A stretch of DNA of 64,000 nucleotides, taken from assembly GCF_020991375.1 (NCBI RefSeq), contig NZ_JAJLQZ010000001.1, positions 186,001 through 250,000 on the forward strand, written 5' to 3'. Within the stretch, counting starts at the first letter, position 1, and each line of letters opens with the position of its first letter. The stretch comes from Glycomyces amatae. Lineage in GTDB: Bacteria; Actinomycetota; Actinomycetes; Mycobacteriales; Micromonosporaceae. The position numbers and the translations under genes were made by a program. Shown here piece after piece: positions 59,390 to 64,000 of this stretch. The notes under the pieces were generated by a model. It did not search any database. It saw only the letters and a program-made list of their open reading frames with translations, and had not been told where the DNA came from.

Positions 59390-60052
59390 CTACGCCAGCT
59401 TGAACCCGGCGGCGGTCGCCAGTTCTCCCGCGATCGCGACGGCCTGGTCTGCCGTGATCAGCGCGCCGCGCAGGCTCATCAGGCCCGTGATGCCGCTCAG
59501 ATCCGACCGGCGGAGGTCGCAGCCCTTGGCGTTCGACACGCGTGAGAAGTCCGCGCCCGGGAACGTGCAGTCGATGAACACCGCCTTCGAGAAGTCGCCC
59601 AGGAAGGTCGCGTTCATGAAGCGGCACCGCTCGAACACCAGCGGTCCCTTCGCGGTCCCGATCGAGACGCCGGCGAAGTCGGCGCGGCAGTCGCCGATGT
59701 AGACGTCCTGCGCCAGTGAGAACTGGGCCTGCCAGCCCACCAGCTGGCTGTCGGTGATCTCGAGCCGCCGCGCGGTCGTCCGCTCCCAGCGCCCGTTCGA
59801 CAGCACCGACCGCTCCACGGCGGTGTCGACCACCTCGAAGGGCGCCAGAGCGGTCCCGGACAGGTCGACGCCGCGCAGCAGCGACTGGTCCAGGCTGCCG
59901 TCGGCGTGGGCGCCGGTCCATTCGAGGCCGTCGACCAGCCGTTCGCTCAGCTCGAAGTCCGGATCGGGCTGCTCGTCGAGCGGTCGCAGCCGGTCGGCCT
60001 CCCACAGCGGTCGGCGCATCGAGCGCTGCTCGTCGATCTTCCTGAACTTCAC
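59390..60052 (-). CDS. Pentapeptide-repeat protein
   Basis: The 220-residue protein has a basic N-terminal region and then a pentapeptide-repeat beta-helix (about 55-205): LLRGVDLSGTAL, LEITDSQLVGWQAQFSLAQDVYIGDCRADFAGVSIG, FERCRFMNATFLGDFSKAVFIDCTFPGADFSRV, CDLRRSDLSG. Other pentapeptide proteins mimic DNA and protect gyrase from quinolones; a link here is speculation. GAGGAGG lies four bases before the GTG start. The stop is only five bases from the 16-copy octamer array, and slippage there would not alter the protein. Confidence 0.88.
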   Translation of the reverse strand: MKFRKIDEQRSMRRPLWEADRLRPLDEQPDPDFELSERLVDGLEWTGAHADGSLDQSLLRGVDLSGTALAPFEVVDTAVERSVLSNGRWERTTARRLEITDSQLVGWQAQFSLAQDVYIGDCRADFAGVSIGTAKGPLVFERCRFMNATFLGDFSKAVFIDCTFPGADFSRVSNAKGCDLRRSDLSGITGLMSLRGALITADQAVAIAGELATAAGFKLA

Positions 60053-60302
60053 CGGGCCTCCTCAGTCGTCATGACCCCGGCAGGGTACGGCACCGCACCG
60101 ACATTTCCGCCCGCGCGTGTTCGAGGCCGCCGGTTTCGGCGCAGGGGAGGTTCAACAGGAGCCCGTTCGCAAGCGCCCCGGTTTCAAGGGTGCCCGGTGG
60201 GTGTGACACTTCGCCGCCCGCCGCCTCTCAGGGCATGGGCGGCGCCTGCGCGGAGCGGCCCCGAGAACCGGTCCTTTCTTCGGAGTGACGCCAAGATCAT
60301 AT

Positions 60303-60331
60303 TTGAACGTGTTCAATTTCGGGCGTATCGT
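60303..60331 (+). promoter_or_regulatory. Sigma-70-like promoter with overlapping operator-like palindrome
   Basis: TTGAAC (60303-60308), a 17-base spacer and TATCGT (60326-60331) form a near-consensus promoter. The -35 hexamer is half of TTGAAC-GT-GTTCAA (60303-60316), an imperfect palindrome suited to a TetR- or MarR-type repressor. Confidence 0.6.
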
Positions 60332-60352
60332 TGCCTCAAAGGAGGCAGCCCC

Positions 60353-61342
60353 ATGAAGATCGTCATCCCCGGCGGCACCGGCAACGTCGGCGCCGTCCTC
60401 GAACGCGGCCTGCTGGCCGCCGGACACCGCGTCATCGTCCTCACCCGCAACCCCTCGCGCCCCCACCACCTCCATTGGGACGGACGCACCCTCGGCCCCT
60501 GGGCCGAGGCGATCGACGGCGCCGACGCCGTTGTCAACCTCGCCGGCCGCAGCGTCAGCTGCCGCTACACCCCCGAGAACCTCAAGGCCATGATGGACTC
60601 GAGGATCGACTCCACCCGCGTCGTCGGCGAGGCCGTCGCCGCCGCGACCGCGCCCCCGCCCGTCTGGCTCCAGGCGAGCACCGCCACCATCTACGCCCAC
60701 ACCTTCGGCCGCGCCAACGACGAGGCCACCGGCGTCATCGGCGGCGCCGAGCCCGACGCGCCCGCCTACTGGGCCGAGAGCATCGCCATCGCACAGGCCT
60801 GGGAGCGGACCCTCGACGAGGCCGACACGCCGCACACCCGCAAGGTCGCGATGCGCTCGGCGATGACCATGAGCCCCGACCGCGGCTCGGTCTTCGACGT
60901 CCTCTCCCGCATGGTCCTGCTCGGCCTCGGCGGTCCGGTCGGCGGCGGCCGCCAGTACGTGTCGTGGATCCACGAGGAGGACTTCGTGCGCGCCGTCCTC
61001 TTCCTCATCGACCGAGCGGACCTGTCGGGCCCGGTCAACCTGGCCTCGCCGCATCCGCTGCGGCAGAAGGACTTCATGCGGGTCCTGCGCCGGGCCTGGG
61101 GCGGCCACTTCGGCCTCCCCGCGACGCGGTGGATGGCCGAGCTCGGCGCGTTCGCGCTGCGCAGCGACACCGAGCTGCTGCTCAAGAGCCGCCGCGTGAT
61201 CCCCGGCCGACTGGAGGCGGCCGGGTTCGCGTTCACCTACCCCGCCTGGGAGGCCGCCGCCGACGACCTCGCCCGCCGCGTCGCCGGGAACCGCCGGTGG
61301 CCGCTGGTGCGCACCCCCGGCATCCACGTCCGCGCGGCCTGA
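60353..61342 (+). CDS. TIGR01777-type NAD-dependent epimerase (SDR39U1-like)
   Basis: The 329-residue extended-SDR protein has the Rossmann motif IPGGTGNVGAVLERGLLAAGHRVIVLTR, GADAVVNLAGRSVSCRYTPENLKAMMDSRIDSTRVV, LQASTATIYAH, and a C-terminal domain with GGRQYVSWIHEEDFVRAVLFLI and FALRSDTELLLKSRRVIPGRLEAAGF, the TIGR01777 signature. The reaction is unknown. AAGGAGG precedes the ATG by eight bases. A near-consensus promoter with an operator-like palindrome lies 22 bases upstream of the start. The last 27 bases, including the stop, are duplicated 61 bases downstream. Confidence 0.92.
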   Translation: MKIVIPGGTGNVGAVLERGLLAAGHRVIVLTRNPSRPHHLHWDGRTLGPWAEAIDGADAVVNLAGRSVSCRYTPENLKAMMDSRIDSTRVVGEAVAAATAPPPVWLQASTATIYAHTFGRANDEATGVIGGAEPDAPAYWAESIAIAQAWERTLDEADTPHTRKVAMRSAMTMSPDRGSVFDVLSRMVLLGLGGPVGGGRQYVSWIHEEDFVRAVLFLIDRADLSGPVNLASPHPLRQKDFMRVLRRAWGGHFGLPATRWMAELGAFALRSDTELLLKSRRVIPGRLEAAGFAFTYPAWEAAADDLARRVAGNRRWPLVRTPGIHVRAA

Positions 61343-61404
61343 GCCACCTCTTCGTTGGCGTCGTCGTATCGGTCCTGCCGGCATCCACGTCTGCGCGGCC
61401 TGAG
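61317..61404 (+). repeat. 27-bp direct repeat duplicating the end of the epimerase gene
   Basis: Positions 61317-61343 and 61378-61404 match at 26 of 27 bases. Copy 1 includes the stop codon of the epimerase gene; copy 2 lies in the gap. A partial deletion or tandem duplication is likely. Confidence 0.75.
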
Positions 61405-61547
61405 CGGAGCACCTTCGCTCATCGGCACCTGCGTTGAGCGATCCGGCCGCGTGGCGGCCGGATCCGGGCCTGTGTGTTGCCGCCTGTCGGGAGGCCTCAG
61501 CTCCCGGTGCGCACCGGGGCGCCGGCCCTCCGGCCGCGCGGCGCTCG

Positions 61548-62219
61548 TCAGTCCCCGGCCCTGCTCCGGTGCGTCTCGACGAATGCGGCGACCGCCATGG
61601 CCGCCGCCACCGCCGCGGCCGCCCAGCACACCGCGCTGAACGACACCGCATACGCCAGCACCGAACCGAGGCCCGCTGCGACCAGGTACACCGCCCACAC
61701 CCCGGCCTGCAACCGCGCCGTCCGCAGCGCGCTCCGGCCCCCGGACAGGTTGACCGACAGCGCGATGAGCGTCCCGGTGAGCACCGTCGTGGTCACCCCG
61801 GACAGGCCGATTCGCGCCGCGTGGATCGACTGCACGCCCATCGCGAACGCCGCCAGGGCGATCGCGACCTCGAACATGCCCGCCAGCCCCGCCGCCGCGA
61901 GCATGACCACCTCCACCACCAGCAGGAGCGGCACGCCGAAGCTGGTGAGCACGTGGCGCCGCGTCGCCAGCGACGCGAGCACTGCCCCGATGGCGAATCC
62001 GGCGAGGGAGAGGAACGGCCCGACCGAGGAGAGGCCGTCGTCGCGGCCGGTGAGCTCCCCGGAGAGGGCGACTGCGAGCAGCACCGCGTTCCCGGTCTGG
62101 TTGGCGACGAACTGCTGTCCGAGGCCCAGGAACCCCGCCCCGTCGACCGCGCCGGCGAGCGCCGTGAGGACCAGTGCGGTCCAGGCGTGCGCGCCGATGC
62201 GGTCGACGGGGCCGGCCAT
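61548..62219 (-). CDS. DUF1275 (YoaK-like) membrane protein
   Basis: The 223-residue protein has about six membrane helices and the DUF1275 pattern: LTALAGAVDGAGFLGLGQQFVANQTGNAVLLAVAL near the start, GAVLASLATRR, then AFAMGVQSIHAARIGLSGVTTTVLTGTLIAL. These proteins sit in the inner membrane; the function is not established. The ATG shares one base with the stop of the surface-protein gene upstream (TGATG, 62217-62221), so the two are coupled. Confidence 0.9.
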   Translation of the reverse strand: MAGPVDRIGAHAWTALVLTALAGAVDGAGFLGLGQQFVANQTGNAVLLAVALSGELTGRDDGLSSVGPFLSLAGFAIGAVLASLATRRHVLTSFGVPLLLVVEVVMLAAAGLAGMFEVAIALAAFAMGVQSIHAARIGLSGVTTTVLTGTLIALSVNLSGGRSALRTARLQAGVWAVYLVAAGLGSVLAYAVSFSAVCWAAAAVAAAMAVAAFVETHRSRAGD

Positions 62220-63736
62220 CAGCTCCGGGCGCCCTTGCGCTTGGCGGCGGCGAGCGCCACGACGCCTCCGCCGACCGCGATCAGGACGCCTGCGGCGATC
62301 ACCATGGGGCCCACGGAACCGCCGGTGGTGGTCAGCGGCGGACAGCCGTCGCCGGCCGCGTCGGTCCCGCCGCCGGCCGGCGGTTCGGAGCCGTCGTCAG
62401 TGGGCGCGTCGGTGGTCGGTCCGTTCGTCGTCGGCGCGTCGGTCGTAGGTCCGTCCGTTGTCGGTCCGTCGGTCGTCGGCTCCTCGGTGGTGGGCTCGTC
62501 GGTCGTCGGCTCCTCGGAGGGCGTCGCGGTCCCGTCGGTCGGCGATTCGGTGGGCTCACAGGAGGTTTCGTCGCCGGTGGTCGGCTCGTCGGTGGTCTCG
62601 CTGGGCGACGGCTCGTCCGTCTCGCAGGCCAGCTGCGCCGCGAACGGGAAGTAGTGCACCTCGCCGCCGCTTTCACCGACGTCGCCGAAGTTCGCGTTCG
62701 CGGCGATGATCTGGCCCTCGACGTTCGCCGGGCTCACATCGCTGTAATCGGCGTCGGGGGCGAGGATGCTGCCCTCGACGGTGTCGCCGGACGCGATGTT
62801 CAGACGCGTGGTGCCCTTGAAGTTCCAGAGGATGTAGGGGGCCTGGTCACCGCTGATGCCCGCCTGGCTGGCGACGTCCCAGTCGAACTCGCCGCCGGTC
62901 CCGCCGGTGTCCACGTTGATCAGCAGCGGCGTGTCGGCGTTCGGCTGGTTCTCGAAGACGAAGTCCGCCATGTTGTTGAGGTCCTCGCCGGTCACGTTGA
63001 GGACGTTGGTGACGCCCTGCTCCAGCGTGATCCGGATCTGCTGGCCCTCGGCCACCCCGCCCTTCGGGACGGCGGCGCCCGCGGCGTCCGTCATCGCGAC
63101 CTCGTGCGCCCGGCACACGAACAGGTCCTGGGACTGCGATCGGAACTCGGCGAACGCGTCGGCGAAGTCGATCGGGGAGGCCGGGCCGACCGATGCCTCC
63201 GGCTGGCGGGCCGTCAGCTCGATCCGCGGTGTGCTGTCGTAGGCGGCGCCGGAGGCCACGAGCCGGGTGTTGACCGACGCGTTGTTGTCGTCGGTGGTCC
63301 TCACGGTGGTGCCGGTGAGGTCGCCGACCTTCACGTAGCCATCGCCGAGCACCTGGACGACCGATGTCGCCGGGTCCTGGCTGTAGTCGACGCGCCCGCC
63401 CACGACGAGCGCGGTCGGCCGGGCGTCGCCGGGGACGGTGTAGGTCGCCTCGCCGTGGATGTCGACGTTGTACGAGCCCTTGATGACGAGGTCGCCGCCG
63501 GTGGCCATCGGGCCCTCCGACTCGGTCGAGACCAGCGTGGTCTCGTTCTCCACGAACGTGTTGAAGTCGAGCGCCTTCGCGAGCGGGTCGTAGGTGACCG
63601 TCGCGGCCTGCGCCACGGAGCCGGTCCCGGCGGCGTCGAAGGCTATGGCGGCCGCGGCCAGCGCCGCGACGGCCACGGCGGTGCTCGCCAATGAGAGGCG
63701 CCTGGTCCGGCGGGCGCTCGCGGATCTGATGTGCAC
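62219..63736 (-). CDS. Choice-of-anchor-A surface protein
   Basis: The 505-residue exported protein has a signal peptide (about 1-44, ending VAQA), a choice-of-anchor-A/collagen-binding-like domain (about 50-350: YDPLAKALDFNTFVENET, GGDLVIKGSYNVDIHGEATYTV, TPLLINVDTGGTG, ILWNFKGTTRLNIASGDTVEGSILAPDADYSDVSPANVEGQIIAANANF), a Thr/Pro/Asp/Glu-rich stalk with TTDGP/TTDAP repeats (about 375-455), and a sorting-like tail: PLTTTGG, a hydrophobic helix and basic AAKRKGARS. The tail resembles a sortase signal, but the LPXTG motif reads PLTTTG, so cleavage is unsure; it may stay as a membrane anchor. AGGGGGA precedes the GTG start. It is coupled to the DUF1275 gene. Confidence 0.88.
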   Translation of the reverse strand: MHIRSASARRTRRLSLASTAVAVAALAAAAIAFDAAGTGSVAQAATVTYDPLAKALDFNTFVENETTLVSTESEGPMATGGDLVIKGSYNVDIHGEATYTVPGDARPTALVVGGRVDYSQDPATSVVQVLGDGYVKVGDLTGTTVRTTDDNNASVNTRLVASGAAYDSTPRIELTARQPEASVGPASPIDFADAFAEFRSQSQDLFVCRAHEVAMTDAAGAAVPKGGVAEGQQIRITLEQGVTNVLNVTGEDLNNMADFVFENQPNADTPLLINVDTGGTGGEFDWDVASQAGISGDQAPYILWNFKGTTRLNIASGDTVEGSILAPDADYSDVSPANVEGQIIAANANFGDVGESGGEVHYFPFAAQLACETDEPSPSETTDEPTTGDETSCEPTESPTDGTATPSEEPTTDEPTTEEPTTDGPTTDGPTTDAPTTNGPTTDAPTDDGSEPPAGGGTDAAGDGCPPLTTTGGSVGPMVIAAGVLIAVGGGVVALAAAKRKGARS

Positions 63737-63909
63737 GGTGTTTTCCCCCTGGGGATGATCGACGGTCGATGACGGTGGGGGGAACCGCGATCAGCCTATC
63801 GGCGCAACGCCCCGCAACAGGGTGAACGAAACACGGCGGTTCGCCGCGGAGCCGGGAAACCACCGGTGAAGCGGCGATCGGGCGGCGCGCTCGCCGGCGC
63901 CGCGACCGC

Positions 63910-64000
63910 TCACTCCGCCAGCAGTCTGAGGACCACCGGGCGCGAGACGGTGCCCGCGACCTGCTTGGCGAGCCGGTTCGCGCTCGTGCCCCGCGCGTTC
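63910..64000 (-). CDS. C-terminal end of an unidentified gene (partial)
   Basis: The last 29 codons of a minus-strand gene run off the window edge. The readable end is NARGTSANRLAKQVAGTVSRPVVLRLLAE followed by TGA. It contains basic and aliphatic residues and no recognisable motif. Codon third positions are mostly G or C, as in neighbours. The frame is plausible but too short to identify. Confidence 0.45.
   Translation of the reverse strand, partial: NARGTSANRLAKQVAGTVSRPVVLRLLAE

Noticed and set aside
59223..59702. Open frame through the octamer array on the + strand (repeating QRRNAATP)
   Set aside because: It is formed only because 24 bases (three octamers) give an open frame; the rest overlaps the pentapeptide gene in the wrong strand and has no start signal.

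Overview
The window is high-GC, gene-dense DNA with strong third-position GC bias, many GTG starts, four-base ATGA/GTGA operon overlaps, and about fifteen genes whose start codon lies only 5-8 bases after a TAnnnT box (leaderless transcription). Chaplin-like secreted repeat proteins, WXG100/EspC/YbaB genes of type VII secretion style, a SARP-type regulator, a PhoP-type PHO box at ppk and the mutT1-ppk and panC-panD-nadB-nadC-coaX gene orders all point to a filamentous actinobacterium. A relative of Glycomycetales, Micromonosporales or Streptosporangiales is my guess; nothing here fixes the genus.

Layout. 0-5 kb: two secreted surface proteins (one with four chaplin-like repeats), then an SRPBCC protein coupled to a membrane-tethered Hsp70 fused to a beta-propeller. 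5-13 kb: a cytoplasmic-looking GH3 enzyme with a CBM6-like tail, an Rpn-family nuclease with a possible gene-within-gene, and mutT1-ppk1 behind a clear PHO box. 13-17.4 kb: tRNA-Asp, tRNA-Glu, pheA, a GOLPH3-like protein and an ArsR-MFS pair with stacked operators. 17.4-23 kb: molybdate uptake (modABC and a TOBE regulator) and serS, with a 70-bp interspersed repeat in the gaps. 23-30 kb: two tandem HAD phosphatases, an ABC-F ATPase, a flavodoxin-fold oxidoreductase divergent from an AraC regulator, and a MidA-like methyltransferase. 30-37.7 kb: a cofactor cluster (DUF2520, panC, panD, S10 peptidase, nadB, nadC, coaX) making pantothenate/CoA and NAD precursors. 37.8-41.7 kb: a tandemly duplicated three-gene cassette, YbaB-like / EspC-like / large WXG100-like membrane protein. 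41.8-46.8 kb: ispE-rsmA-prfC, yqeY and a metallophosphoesterase. 46.9-49 kb: tRNA-Pro, a truncated SDR pseudogene, an intact SDR and a divergent XRE/MmyB-type regulator. 49-54 kb: an excalibur protein, then a histidine kinase, LuxR-type regulator and DUF4097 membrane protein in one operon. 54-57 kb: a SARP/NB-ARC regulator. 57-64 kb: a repeat-rich hypothetical, a MoaF-like protein, 16 perfect tandem octamers, a pentapeptide-repeat protein, a TIGR01777-type epimerase with a near-consensus promoter, a DUF1275 membrane protein, a choice-of-anchor-A surface protein, and the end of an unidentified gene.

Most of the window is core chromosome. The candidates for something new are the internal start in the rpn gene, the duplicated YbaB/EspC/WXG100 cassette, the 70-bp interspersed repeat, the in-frame insertion in nadB and the 16-copy octamer array. 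All coordinates and motifs come from direct reading; family names come from recognising motifs, with no database search.
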